Shown: piece after piece, positions 26,630-35,576 of the stretch
How positions within the stretch are numbered: the first letter of the stretch is position 1
How the letters are laid out: the number at the start of each line of letters is the position of its first letter
Origin: an uncultured Flavobacteriales bacterium
GTDB lineage: Bacteria > Bacteroidota > Bacteroidia > Flavobacteriales_G > Salibacteraceae
Length of the DNA stretch: 64,000 nucleotides
Direction of reading: 5' to 3'
Assembly: GCA_937899835.1 (NCBI GenBank)
Contig: CALCCE010000305.1
Location: forward strand, 1 to 64,000
The notes under the pieces: model-generated
The model's input: the letters and a program-made list of their open reading frames with translations, nothing else
Databases searched by the model: none
Told to the model about the DNA's origin: nothing
Position numbers and translations under genes: made by a program

Positions 26630-26665
26630 CATCAGGATCGGATCGTAATTGGTGCGATCCTGATG
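26630..26665 (+). terminator. Terminator-like hairpin after the T9SS amylase
   Basis: A perfect 11-bp stem (CATCAGGATCG / CGATCCTGATG) with a 14-nt loop begins 6 bases past the stop. The following sequence is CTCTTAC, so there is little T tract and termination may be partial. Confidence 0.5.
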
Positions 26666-26733
26666 CTCTTACACGACTGAAATCTACCTGATTTTTGATC
26701 CAATGTGCTGAAATTCAAGCGCTTTTGAATAAA

Positions 26734-26750
26734 AGTGTCTAATCTACACT
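26734..26750. promoter_or_regulatory. Proposed maltodextrin operator, site C
   Basis: AGTGTC-TAATC-TACACT with flanking AA and TT extending the symmetry (AAAGTGT ... ACACTTT). It overlaps the expected -33 region of the susC promoter. Confidence 0.7.
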
Positions 26751-26767
26751 TTGTGTCGAAATTTGTT

Positions 26768-26775
26768 TAAATTTG
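26768..26775 (+). promoter_or_regulatory. -7 promoter element of susC
   Basis: TAAATTTG matches TAnnTTTG exactly and ends 28 bases before the susC ATG. No clear TTTG is found at the -33 position, where operator C lies. Confidence 0.55.
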
Positions 26776-26803
26776 GTTGGCGAATCCTTAACCTAATCTT
26801 ATT

Positions 26804-29800
26804 ATGAGAAACTTCTACAGACTTTGTTTCAGCCTTGCTGGTCTGTTGTTGTTCAGTGCGGCCGTAATGGCCCAAAACGGCTCGGTGTCAGGAGTAATTC
26901 TTGACGAAACCGATCAACCGTTGCCTGGCGCAACTGTCAAAATAGAAGGCACTACCCTTGGATCTACGACGGATTTGGATGGGAAATACAAAATCGAAAA
27001 CGTGCCACCCGGCGATTACAATTTGGTGGTTTCTTTCATTGGTTACGAACCAAAATCGATGCCCGTGAAAGTGGTGGCAGGTCAGAATGTTCAGGCTGGC
27101 AATTTTTCGATGAAAGAGAATACCGAGCTTCTGGAAGAGGTAGTGATTGTAGGTTATGGCGTTCAGCGCAAGCGGGAAGTAACGGGCTCAATCGCGAAGA
27201 TTGATGCCAAACGGATGACGGAATTGCCCGTACCATCCTTCGAAGCCGCCATGCAAGGTCAGGCCGCTGGTTTGCAGGTTAACCAGGGTAGTGGAGCAGC
27301 CGGTTCGGCTTCCATTGTTCGTATCCGCGGTATTGCTTCCATTAGTGCTGGTGGCGATCCGCTCTATGTAGTGGATGGTATTCCAATCACACAAAACAAC
27401 TTTCTCAACAATTCGGGTGGCGACCGTGGTGGTTTGAACAACAACCCCCTTGCATTTCTCAACCCCAACGATATTGAGTCAGTAGAAATATTAAAGGATG
27501 CTGCTTCAACCGGTATTTACGGTGCTCGGGGTGCCAATGGGGTTATTCTTATTACGACCAAGCGGGCCAACAAAGAAGGCTTGCAATTTGACTTCAACGC
27601 TCGTGTAGGATTGGCTACACCAGTGGCAACGCCCAACATGCTGAATTCCGATCAATACTTACAGCTTTATCAGGAAGCTTGGGAAAACGATGGCAATACC
27701 GGCCTCGCACCATTGCCTGGTGGTATCAGTTGGGAGGACGCCCGTCGTACCAACACCGATTGGGTGGATGAAACCACTGGTTTGGGCGTAAAACACGGGT
27801 ACAACTTTTCGGTCAGAAAAGGAACTAAGAAATTTAAGGCTTTTGCCAATTTGGGTTACGAAGACAACGACAGTTATCTGTTGGGCAATAGCTATGAGAG
27901 GATCAGCGGTCGAGTTAACCTCGATTATCAATTGACAGAGAAGATCACCATCGGTTTGAGCTCAAGCCTCAACCGTGGACAGAATAACCGGGTAGACGCT
28001 GCCTGGAGTGGAGGATATGGTGCTGCCCTTTCCACCGCCTTGCCCATTTATCCCACACGGTATTTAGACGATGTTTTCACGGTAGATGAAAATGGGAATA
28101 GTGTTTTGCAACATGCCGAAGGCGACTGGTGGACAGGTGGTCCCAATCCGGTGCGCGACCGGGAATTGAAAAGCTGGAGAACGGTAGAATACCGCTCTAT
28201 CAATAACCTTTACATGACTTATGCTCCGGTGAAAAACATCATCATACGAGCTGAGGGTCGTTACGAGCACATGGACATTCAGGATGACATCTTCATTCCT
28301 GAAGAACTGGATCCCAACCAAAACATTGGTCTGGCTAAAAAGTATCCTACCTGGGCCAACAATTACAACTACACCGTAACCGCCAATTGGCTGAAAACCT
28401 TCAACGAAAAACACGATATCAATTTCTTGGTAGGAAACGAATACCAGCGGAGTAAAACGCAATCTTACTCCAAATGGGAGGTAGACAGTTTGGACGCTCC
28501 GCTTTACGAGTATGATGGCGAATTCAACGAATTGGAAAAGACCCGGCGTCCGACTGAAGAGTTTGCTTTCATCAGCTATTTCGGTCGTGTGAACTACATG
28601 TTCAAGCGTAAATACATTGTTCAGGGAACCTTTCGGGTGGATGGCTCCTCACGTTTTGGTAGCAACAACCGCTACGGATACTTCCCCTCGGCATCAGCAG
28701 GTTGGGTGATTTCTGAAGAAAGCTTTCTGAAGGACAGCAAAGTGGTAAGTTTCCTCAAAGCCAAAGTAAGTGGTGGTATTACTGGTAACGCCGGTTTGCC
28801 CAACTACGAATGGTGGGGAACTTACGATCCACCCGCCAACCAAAACGACTACAACGGTTTACCCTCGATCTATCCAACTCGTTTGGAAAATCCAGACTTG
28901 AAATGGGAAACCGCTACTACTCTTGATGGAGGCATTGAATTTGGTTTTTTAAACGACCGTATTACGGGTGAGATCACTGCTTATACCAAAACTACCCGTG
29001 ATGTTATTCTGCAGTTGACGGTACCAAGAAACCTTGGTTTTGAAACCTACTTCGACAACGTGGGTGAGATCCTCAACCGGGGAATCGAGTTCAGCATCAA
29101 ATCGTTGAACACGGTTGGTAAATTCAAATGGACAACCGAATTCAACATTGCCAACAACTACAACGAGATTGTGAGCATCGGCGATTATTCTGAAGATGCT
29201 GTTTCCGGTGGAACCAACGATACCCGTGTAGTAGTGGGTAGCCCGGTTGGAACCAGCTTTCTGGTGCGCTTCTCTCACGTAGATCCCGCCAACGGTCGTC
29301 CGGTTTATCTGGACATCAACGGAAACGAGACTTATGAGTGGAATCCGAACGATCGTGTACCGGTAGGTGATGTATTGCCTGACGTGGTGGGCGGTTTGAC
29401 CAACCGTTTCCAGTTCAAAAACTGGGACATGAGCTTCCTGCTCTACTACAGCTTCGGTGGTAAGGTATACGATTCTTCTTCCAAGCGTCAGTTGGGTGTG
29501 GTAACCGATTGGAACATGCGCACCGAGTTGTTCGACCGCTGGCGCCAGGAGGGTGACAACGCCGATTACCCAAGATTGACCATGGATACCGAAACCTACG
29601 GCTCAGGAACCCCTTGGATCAACACCGACTTGTGGTTGCACGATGCCGATTATGTTCGCCTCCGTCGGTTGGCAGTGGGCTACACCATTCCCGATTTCAA
29701 AGTCAAAACACGCAATGTGCGCAACTTGCGTGTTGAGTTGAGCGGAACCAACCTGGCCTTGTGGACCAACTTCCCCGGCCTGGATCCGGAAATTGTACGT

Positions 29801-29902
29801 GATTTTGAAAATCAAACTGACCGGAACCTGAGTCAGAACATTACCTTCCTCACTCCTCCGGTAGAACGTACCTACAACCTTTCCGTTAATTTCTCTTTCT
29901 AA
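26804..29902 (+). CDS. susC: SusC/RagA TonB-linked outer membrane transporter
   Basis: 1032 aa, full length. Signal peptide (ending AAVMAQ), then the carboxypeptidase-D-like N-terminal domain (SGVILDETDQPLPGATVKIE ... GEYxL-type end), a TonB box region (LEEVVIVGYGVQRKREVTGS), the plug (GLQVNQGSGAAG, VVDGIPI, SVEILKDAASTGIYGARGAN) and a beta-barrel ending in YNLSVNFSF. It imports maltodextrins across the outer membrane with energy from TonB. SusD follows 18 bases later. The upstream operator C and -7 box place it in the maltodextrin regulon. Confidence 0.97.
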   Translation: MRNFYRLCFSLAGLLLFSAAVMAQNGSVSGVILDETDQPLPGATVKIEGTTLGSTTDLDGKYKIENVPPGDYNLVVSFIGYEPKSMPVKVVAGQNVQAGNFSMKENTELLEEVVIVGYGVQRKREVTGSIAKIDAKRMTELPVPSFEAAMQGQAAGLQVNQGSGAAGSASIVRIRGIASISAGGDPLYVVDGIPITQNNFLNNSGGDRGGLNNNPLAFLNPNDIESVEILKDAASTGIYGARGANGVILITTKRANKEGLQFDFNARVGLATPVATPNMLNSDQYLQLYQEAWENDGNTGLAPLPGGISWEDARRTNTDWVDETTGLGVKHGYNFSVRKGTKKFKAFANLGYEDNDSYLLGNSYERISGRVNLDYQLTEKITIGLSSSLNRGQNNRVDAAWSGGYGAALSTALPIYPTRYLDDVFTVDENGNSVLQHAEGDWWTGGPNPVRDRELKSWRTVEYRSINNLYMTYAPVKNIIIRAEGRYEHMDIQDDIFIPEELDPNQNIGLAKKYPTWANNYNYTVTANWLKTFNEKHDINFLVGNEYQRSKTQSYSKWEVDSLDAPLYEYDGEFNELEKTRRPTEEFAFISYFGRVNYMFKRKYIVQGTFRVDGSSRFGSNNRYGYFPSASAGWVISEESFLKDSKVVSFLKAKVSGGITGNAGLPNYEWWGTYDPPANQNDYNGLPSIYPTRLENPDLKWETATTLDGGIEFGFLNDRITGEITAYTKTTRDVILQLTVPRNLGFETYFDNVGEILNRGIEFSIKSLNTVGKFKWTTEFNIANNYNEIVSIGDYSEDAVSGGTNDTRVVVGSPVGTSFLVRFSHVDPANGRPVYLDINGNETYEWNPNDRVPVGDVLPDVVGGLTNRFQFKNWDMSFLLYYSFGGKVYDSSSKRQLGVVTDWNMRTELFDRWRQEGDNADYPRLTMDTETYGSGTPWINTDLWLHDADYVRLRRLAVGYTIPDFKVKTRNVRNLRVELSGTNLALWTNFPGLDPEIVRDFENQTDRNLSQNITFLTPPVERTYNLSVNFSF

Positions 29903-29920
29903 TTCCTGAATCAGAATACC

Positions 29921-31294
29921 ATGAAAAAGTCAATTTTTATTACGCTTTTAGCTTGTAGTGCTCTGGTTTGGAACGGTTGCCAAGACGCACTGGACATTCC
30001 GCCAGACGACGTACTGTTGAAAGAAGATGCCCTGAATACAGCGGAGGATTTGCAAATGCTCCTCAACTCCTGCTACGATGTGTTGGCCAACACCTACAAC
30101 GGCAACGCCCAAAACATGGGCGAGGTGTTGGGAGAAAACCTGGCAAGGCCCAATTCCAATGATGACCTGACAGAAATTTATATCCGTCGGTCGAATTTCT
30201 TCAATGGCACCATCAACAACTATTACAAAAACCCTTACATCGCCATCTACCGGTGCAACACCTTGCTCGAAGGAGTGGATCAAGTTTCAATAAGTGGTGC
30301 TGAGCGGTCACGAATTCTGGGTGAAGCCCGATTTATTCGCGCTTTTTGCTACTTTGATTTGTTGCAGAAGTTTGCTCAGCCTCATGGGTTTACTGCGGAC
30401 AATAGTCACGATGGTGTCGTGTTGCGTACCACGCCTTCGGCCGATCCATTGCCTCGTTCTTCAGTAGCAGAGGTCTACAGCCTAATCTTGAGCGATCTTG
30501 AATTTGCCATCACTGTGTTGCCGGATGACAATGGGGCTTATGCTTCTCGTTATGCCGCCGAAGGTTTGTTGGCAATGGTCAACATGAACATCAACAACCT
30601 GCCCGAAGCGGTGGCACACGCCAACGTGGTGTTGAATTCAGGACAGTTTCCGCTGGATCCCAACAATGCCCGTTACACCACCGGAGTTTCTCCCGAAAGT
30701 GTATTCTACATTGTGAGTTCGGATGCCGACCGGAGAGCCGGAGAGTTGAATGGAAAATACAATACCGGTGGTGCAACGCAGCCCAACCTTACCTTGAACC
30801 GCGAATTGTTTTTAACCTTGAATTCCGATACGACCGATTCTCGCCGGCAGTTCATCACGATCCTCAATGAGGGCCAGGAAAATGAATTGTACGGATGGAA
30901 CCGTTATAATGAGCCCTGGTTCAACATTCCTCTGGTGCACACTACTGATTTGAAATTGTTACGGGCTGAAGCCTTGGCCGAATTGAATCAAGATTTGGGC
31001 ATTGCCATTCAAGATGTCAACGACATCATTGAGAGGGCTTACGGAGCTGGAACTTCGAATGTGCTTCCAGGCAATGCTATCGCCAGCACTATCCTTGACA
31101 AGGTGCGCTACGAACGCCGGCTGGAAACCATTGGAGAAGGCACGTGGCTCTATTACCAAAAACGGCGGGGAGCCAATGGGGAAAATATCCTCATCCGCGA
31201 TGCAGTTTGGAACTGCCCCGGATTGGTGCTACAGTTCCCGGTTGCCGAAAGAACCAATATCTTTACTATGAACCCTGAAGGAGGCTGTAACTAA
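29921..31294 (+). CDS. susD: SusD/RagB-type nutrient-binding lipoprotein
   Basis: 457 aa. The lipoprotein signal is MKKSIFITLLACSALVWNGC followed by QDALDIPP. The N-terminal TPR-like region includes YKNPYIAIYRCNTLLEGVD and AEARFIRAFCYFDLLQKF; the C-terminal part has LKLLRAEALAEL and VRYERRLETIGEG. It forms the lid on SusC at the cell surface and binds the glucan. It is shorter than many SusD proteins (about 500-550 aa) but all typical segments are present. Confidence 0.95.
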   Translation: MKKSIFITLLACSALVWNGCQDALDIPPDDVLLKEDALNTAEDLQMLLNSCYDVLANTYNGNAQNMGEVLGENLARPNSNDDLTEIYIRRSNFFNGTINNYYKNPYIAIYRCNTLLEGVDQVSISGAERSRILGEARFIRAFCYFDLLQKFAQPHGFTADNSHDGVVLRTTPSADPLPRSSVAEVYSLILSDLEFAITVLPDDNGAYASRYAAEGLLAMVNMNINNLPEAVAHANVVLNSGQFPLDPNNARYTTGVSPESVFYIVSSDADRRAGELNGKYNTGGATQPNLTLNRELFLTLNSDTTDSRRQFITILNEGQENELYGWNRYNEPWFNIPLVHTTDLKLLRAEALAELNQDLGIAIQDVNDIIERAYGAGTSNVLPGNAIASTILDKVRYERRLETIGEGTWLYYQKRRGANGENILIRDAVWNCPGLVLQFPVAERTNIFTMNPEGGCN

Positions 31295-31315
31295 GCTTTC
31301 GAAAAATAGATACGC

Positions 31316-31804
31316 ATGAAAATCACGCTAAAATATTTTTTCATCCTTCTGATGGCCGCACCTCTTTTTACGGCTTGTGTAGAAGATGATACTCCGGATA
31401 TCGGAGAAGAAGGTTCTAAATTAGATGGTATCAACGCTACGTGGCGCCTGGTAGAAGTCAATCAGCAAGATGACGTTTCCTTTACCCTGGAAACGCGCAA
31501 CATCAGCGACTTTTTGTTGGCCGATGGGAATGCTCCTCAAATCACCTTCAACAGTGCTGATAAGACCTATTCTGTGGATGCAAAAGGCAAGTTGAACTTT
31601 TGGGGTACTGAAGGCTCCTGGACTTTTGATGACGATGTAGCTCCCACCAACATCACCCTTTCTCCTACCGGAGAGAGCGATATCCTGGTGAACTTAACCG
31701 CGACCATCCGTCCGGTAGATAAGTTCCTTCAAATTGAGTTTTCGAGAGACTGTGGTGGTACTTCCATCATCACCTACCTCTACAAATACGAACGTGCCAA
31801 CTAA
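31316..31804 (+). CDS. Small lipoprotein, DUF5004/lipocalin-like
   Basis: 162 aa. The signal MKITLKYFFILLMAAPLFTA precedes the lipobox cysteine and an acidic linker (VEDDTPDIGEEG). The mature part looks like a small beta-barrel or lipocalin-like fold (ATWRLVEVNQQDD, GTEGSWTFDDD, YLYKYER), which I match tentatively to DUF5004. It lies 21 bases after susD and takes the place where SusE is found in Bacteroides. A surface-exposed accessory that helps hold or recognise glucan is an inference from position only. Confidence 0.75.
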   Translation: MKITLKYFFILLMAAPLFTACVEDDTPDIGEEGSKLDGINATWRLVEVNQQDDVSFTLETRNISDFLLADGNAPQITFNSADKTYSVDAKGKLNFWGTEGSWTFDDDVAPTNITLSPTGESDILVNLTATIRPVDKFLQIEFSRDCGGTSIITYLYKYERAN

Positions 31805-31816
31805 TACCGATTTGCT

Positions 31817-32647
31817 ATGAAACGCCTATTATTATTTGTTCCAAGTCTGTTGTTGGCTGCGTTTGCATTCGGTCAAAAAGCTTATTTGGAAGATCCAGAC
31901 AACTTTGATCCGACCCAGCCCACCAAAATCCTGGTAGACATCAAACAATGCGACTGCCAACGGTTGTTGGGCGCACCCGAAGTATTCCTCTGGACCTGGG
32001 AACCGGCTGAATTGCCAGCCAGTGATCCCAATAACAACGGATCTTGGACTTCGTCAAATCCTGCACTGGCCATGACCAATGAGGGAGACGATGTTTGGAG
32101 TTTTACCTTTACGCCCACCGATTTTTATGGAGTAGGCGCAGATGCCGTCTACAGCACAGGGTTTTCTTTCTTGGTGAAAGCCAAAGATGGCTCCGGGCTC
32201 GGTGGCGGTGGTTGCGATGAAGACAAAACTGAAAACCTTTCCATCAAGCCAGAATTACCTGAAGTACCGGTATTGGTGGTAGCAGGTTTTCCGTCCAACC
32301 TACTTCCGCAAGACGTTTTTACCCTGGTATACGACAACAGCCAGGAGGAAAAGGTATCGATGCAAAACCTCAGTGCCGATGAGGTATACTGCTATGCTTC
32401 TGCCTTTGTAGACAGTGTAGAATACGAGGTAACTCCGTTTTTTCAGGTACCCAACAACGCAGCTTTGCAAATGCAATCGAGTGGTGACGGCACTTTTACA
32501 TTGATGTTTATTCCGGAGCAATTTTTCACCAACGTGCCCACAGGCAGTACCATTACGTCCATGCGCTTTGTGGTGAGAAAGAAAGTATATCTGGGAACCG
32601 CCGATCAGGTCGACGACCCGTTGTTGGTTCCGGTCGGTTGTCCGTAG
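31817..32647 (+). CDS. Secreted accessory protein of the Sus locus, DUF4961-like
   Basis: 276 aa with a signal peptide (MKRLLLFVPSLLLAAFAFGQ) and no lipobox. Two similar Ig-like halves are visible: one ending DVWSFTFTPTDFYGV, GFSFLVKAKDG, and the other ending FMFIPEQFF-like (TLMFIPEQFFTNVP, MRFVVRKK). The same pattern (TQFYGVPTGE, LAFVFRNADG) occurs in the N-terminal domain of the T9SS amylase at 23777. I infer a glucan-binding accessory. It closes the susCD operon, 12 bases after the previous gene and before a strong terminator. Confidence 0.75.
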   Translation: MKRLLLFVPSLLLAAFAFGQKAYLEDPDNFDPTQPTKILVDIKQCDCQRLLGAPEVFLWTWEPAELPASDPNNNGSWTSSNPALAMTNEGDDVWSFTFTPTDFYGVGADAVYSTGFSFLVKAKDGSGLGGGGCDEDKTENLSIKPELPEVPVLVVAGFPSNLLPQDVFTLVYDNSQEEKVSMQNLSADEVYCYASAFVDSVEYEVTPFFQVPNNAALQMQSSGDGTFTLMFIPEQFFTNVPTGSTITSMRFVVRKKVYLGTADQVDDPLLVPVGCP

Positions 32648-32693
32648 TTCTTTTTGTTGTTTCGTTGGAACAACCACTTATAGCCAAATCATC

Positions 32694-32726
32694 AAAGGCG
32701 CTTTCCATCCGGGAGCGCCTTTTTTA
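32694..32726 (+). terminator. Intrinsic terminator of the susCD operon
   Basis: AAAGGCGCT and AGCGCCTTT form a 9-bp stem with an 11-nt loop, followed by TTTTA. It lies 46 bases past the last gene and between convergent genes. Confidence 0.85.
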
Positions 32727-32732
32727 TGCGAT

Positions 32733-33311
32733 TTAAGAAGGGATGCGTTGGTGGCGTTGCTGGTAGGCAGGAAGCCGTGTTTTAAGCAACTCAAGCACTT
32801 CTTGTGCCGTTTCAACGGCATAAACCTGGTCGTCTTCTAAGGTCACCCGCTGCCTTTCGTCGATTGGGTGTCCGGCCAGGCGACCACTCCAGCCCTCAAT
32901 GCGGTAGGCAATCACCATACGGTTGAGCACCCATGCCAGTGCCATTTCCGAAAGCGTACCGGCACCGCCACCCAAGGCCACTACCGCATCGGCATTGGCT
33001 ACCAATCCATTGCGAAAAGTATCCAAACCAGTAGGGACGACTACTCCATTGTAGGCATTTCCGCTAGTCGGATCAAATCCGGGCAACAGGCCAATAACCG
33101 AGCTTTCGGTAAATCGGATAGACTTGCGTGCACCAAGGGCAACAGCTTCCATCACTCCGTGCATACCGCCGGAAATTACCCGGTAGTTTTGGTCTACAAG
33201 TGCGTGGCCAAGGGCCACGGCCAACTGATAGGGGCGCGATTCAGGAGCAGCATTTCCAGCGCCAATCACAGCAATGGATGGTCGGCGGGTAGGGGTGATC
33301 TGTTGGGGCAT
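32733..33311 (-). CDS. SLOG/LOG-like protein (TIGR00725 family)
   Basis: 192-aa cytoplasmic Rossmann-like protein. Visible motifs are IAVIGAGNAAPES at the N-terminus, VISGGMHGVMEAVALGA, and the nucleotide-binding GGGAGTLSEMALAW. It belongs to the DprA/LOG superfamily; members called TIGR00725 are of unknown function, some related to lysine decarboxylase-like cytokinin enzymes. The ATG overlaps the stop of the upstream phosphodiester glycosidase as TAATG, so the two are coupled. Confidence 0.85.
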   Translation of the reverse strand: MPQQITPTRRPSIAVIGAGNAAPESRPYQLAVALGHALVDQNYRVISGGMHGVMEAVALGARKSIRFTESSVIGLLPGFDPTSGNAYNGVVVPTGLDTFRNGLVANADAVVALGGGAGTLSEMALAWVLNRMVIAYRIEGWSGRLAGHPIDERQRVTLEDDQVYAVETAQEVLELLKTRLPAYQQRHQRIPS

Positions 33312-34414
33312 TATCTCACTTTTAATCCGAAATGGGAATACACCACCCGCTCGTAGCCATCGCTATCGGCAGGGCGGTTGATGATTCCCCCAAGGGAGGA
33401 TAGATACATACAAGAAGAACCGCCCTGATCGCACACCATGCCATCACTGGCCCCCAAAGATTGGAGCAGAGAAGCAGCCACTTCCCGGTGCAAGCCAATG
33501 CTGTATTCGGGTCGTTTACCATCTGCAATGAGTAAAAAGAGGCGGTCTCCACTTTCATCAATGGCCATGATGGTGCGCGCGTAAGGACGATCGCGCTCGG
33601 GGGCCTGGTATGCTCCACCTACCAAGAGGTCGAAGCGGCCCCAGATGGTGTTGTATTTTTCATCCGTGTTGGCCGTATCTACTTCTGACGCTTTGAAGTA
33701 TTTGGGATGGTTGAACCGGTCAAAAGACAAAAAAGGCCGGCGGTCGCTATCGGTTTGCAACACCGCTTTTCCTTTGCTGATCCAGTTGCCCGTCCATTCG
33801 CCAAGGCCCGAGCCCTTGTACATCGTATTGCCCGCCTCGCCATTGATGGCGATGGAGCAACCAAAGCGTTTGGCAAAATCGCTGGTAAGGCTTTTTTCTT
33901 GAAACTCCGGGGTGATAAACACCTCAAGGTTGGGGTAACTCAGGTCAACGATGGCCAGGTAAATGACCACCCGAGGTTCCGATTCCTTCCGCAGTATCAA
34001 CAGATCAGTAGCACCATCGATGGGGCGTTCCCAAATTTTGAATTCAGGGTGTTGCCGCCTTAAAGTATCCAAGGTGTACAGCGGTGGGCGCATCACCGAA
34101 CCTGCCTGGTTGGCATCACCTGAAGATTGCCCAATGGCCTCCTGATATTTTGTATTGGTGACTTCAATTTCACTTTTAAGTGTAGCCACTTTGAGGTCGA
34201 TCACCAGCACCAGCAGCAAGCCCAGCGTCACAAAGAAATACCCTTGAGCAAAAAAGCTACCCTTGGTTTTGTTAGGGAGTAGTTTTCGCAGTAGCCAATA
34301 GCCAACACCTGCAGCCATCAGCAGCAGAGGAAACAAAACATACAATGGGAGATCGAGCAAGCGCTGCGCAACGGCCAGCAAATTGTCGAGAAGTTGATTG
34401 ATGAAATCCCCCAT
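33311..34414 (-). CDS. Membrane-anchored phosphodiester glycosidase (NAGPA-like)
   Basis: About 367 aa. Two or three hydrophobic segments come first (LLDLPLYVLFPLLLMAAGVG and GYFFVTLGLLLVLVIDL), then a periplasmic NAGPA-type domain: LSYPNLEVFITPEF, CSIAINGEAGN, ISKGKAVL, RTIMAIDESGDRLFLLIADG, and the typical DGMVCDQGGSSCMYL near the end. The family cleaves phosphodiester-linked sugars such as GlcNAc-1-phosphate caps. The ATG at 34414 (MGDFINQLL) gives a normal membrane N-terminus; the open frame before it is unlikely to be coding. Substrate unknown. It is coupled to the SLOG-like gene. Confidence 0.85.
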   Translation of the reverse strand: MGDFINQLLDNLLAVAQRLLDLPLYVLFPLLLMAAGVGYWLLRKLLPNKTKGSFFAQGYFFVTLGLLLVLVIDLKVATLKSEIEVTNTKYQEAIGQSSGDANQAGSVMRPPLYTLDTLRRQHPEFKIWERPIDGATDLLILRKESEPRVVIYLAIVDLSYPNLEVFITPEFQEKSLTSDFAKRFGCSIAINGEAGNTMYKGSGLGEWTGNWISKGKAVLQTDSDRRPFLSFDRFNHPKYFKASEVDTANTDEKYNTIWGRFDLLVGGAYQAPERDRPYARTIMAIDESGDRLFLLIADGKRPEYSIGLHREVAASLLQSLGASDGMVCDQGGSSCMYLSSLGGIINRPADSDGYERVVYSHFGLKVR

Positions 34415-34601
34415 GGCGGCAAAGTTAATAGAACCCTGCTTCGTGGCCATTTTTAGGGCCAAGTATCCGTTCAAAGAGCAAAGGCCAGTCATTGATGGTT
34501 TGTGTGGTGCAACTTGTCGATGAAAAATGCATTTCATCGATTGGCCGAATCCTTCTACCCGTTCTCCGGGTAAGTTAGAGTCCTCCTTTCAAATCTCTAC
34601 T

Positions 34602-35000
34602 ATGGAATCGCTAAGAGCCCTGTTAGTCGATGACGACGAAGTCAGCAACTTTATTTTCAAACGCCACTTAAAGGTGTTTCATCCCAAAGTGAAGTGCATA
34701 GTGCGCGAATGTGCCCAGGAAGGGTTAGACTACCTCAATCAATTGGAAGCCGATCAGCGGCAAAGCGATTTCCCCGATTTGGTTTTTCTCGATCTATGGA
34801 TGCCCGAAATGGACGGCATAGGCTTTTTGGAACTGTACCAATCTAAATTTTACCAAAGCCATCCGGATACGAAAGTTTACCTCATGAGCAAAGGAGTTCC
34901 ACCGGAGGTAATATCGAAAGCCAGGACTTTCCCGTTTTTTGTGGATTACCTCGAGAAGCCAGTGTTGCCTTCTCATTTATCGAAAACCCGCTTGGATTAA
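34602..35000 (+). CDS. Receiver-domain-only response regulator (CheY-like)
   Basis: 132 aa, one receiver domain. LLVDDDEVSNFIF gives the acidic pocket, VFLDLWMPEMDG gives the phosphoacceptor aspartate, and DYLEKPVLPSHL gives the conserved lysine. The usual T/S position reads YLMSKGV. There is no output domain, so it works through partners, probably a hybrid kinase elsewhere. The ATG at 34602 is chosen by homology. Its TAA shares two bases with the stop of the convergent DinB-like gene. Confidence 0.9.
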   Translation: MESLRALLVDDDEVSNFIFKRHLKVFHPKVKCIVRECAQEGLDYLNQLEADQRQSDFPDLVFLDLWMPEMDGIGFLELYQSKFYQSHPDTKVYLMSKGVPPEVISKARTFPFFVDYLEKPVLPSHLSKTRLD

Positions 35001-35566
35001 TTTTTAGAATCCGATCCGTAGGCCTGGATGGCCTCTTGAGCTTGCAATAGATGGCGCTCATCGTGGGCCGCCAGAAACAGGAACGTGTCTCCCAGGCGCA
35101 GTCGAAACAGCGGGCCTACCGCCGAAATCAGTTTGATCCGATTCAGGGAAGCCTCCCGCGCCATGTCAATAGCCTCTCCAAGGTGTAGACGATCTGCCTC
35201 AAATTTTTCGAAAACCGCATCTACCGTTGCACCACTGGTGTGAGGTGTCAACCTTTTTGAAGTAGGCATCTTCAGGCTGCGTTTGCCTCCTTTGGGGCGC
35301 AAACCTTCAATGAAACTTCGTCGAAAGGTACCGTGCTTAAAATGGGCTTCGGCAGGATATTTTGGTGTAGCTAACTTGGTGTCAAACTGAGGAAAGTAAA
35401 CGGCATAAGAAGCGTGCAGGTGTTCCAGGCAATCCAAAGCGTTCCAGGCCCCCTCCCTGGGGTGATGGCGCAGGACAGCTTCCGGCAATTGACGCAGCGA
35501 AAGCCCTACGCGGGTGTTTTCGACGGTTTGTGATAAGAGCGCTTCGAAAAAGGCTTCGCGGGTCAT
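34997..35566 (-). CDS. DinB-like (DinB_2) protein
   Basis: About 189 aa, four-helix-bundle protein of the DinB/YfiT type. Metal-binding histidines are visible in ALDCLEHLHASY and near the end in LAAHDERHLLQAQEAI. Members often act as thiol-dependent S-transferases or metal proteins; the substrate here is unknown. The start at MTREAFF (35566) is used because an earlier methionine would overlap the upstream gene. It probably ends a minus-strand operon beginning with the TPR-methyltransferase. Confidence 0.85.
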   Translation of the reverse strand: MTREAFFEALLSQTVENTRVGLSLRQLPEAVLRHHPREGAWNALDCLEHLHASYAVYFPQFDTKLATPKYPAEAHFKHGTFRRSFIEGLRPKGGKRSLKMPTSKRLTPHTSGATVDAVFEKFEADRLHLGEAIDMAREASLNRIKLISAVGPLFRLRLGDTFLFLAAHDERHLLQAQEAIQAYGSDSKN

Positions 35567-35576
35567 GGCAAACAAA

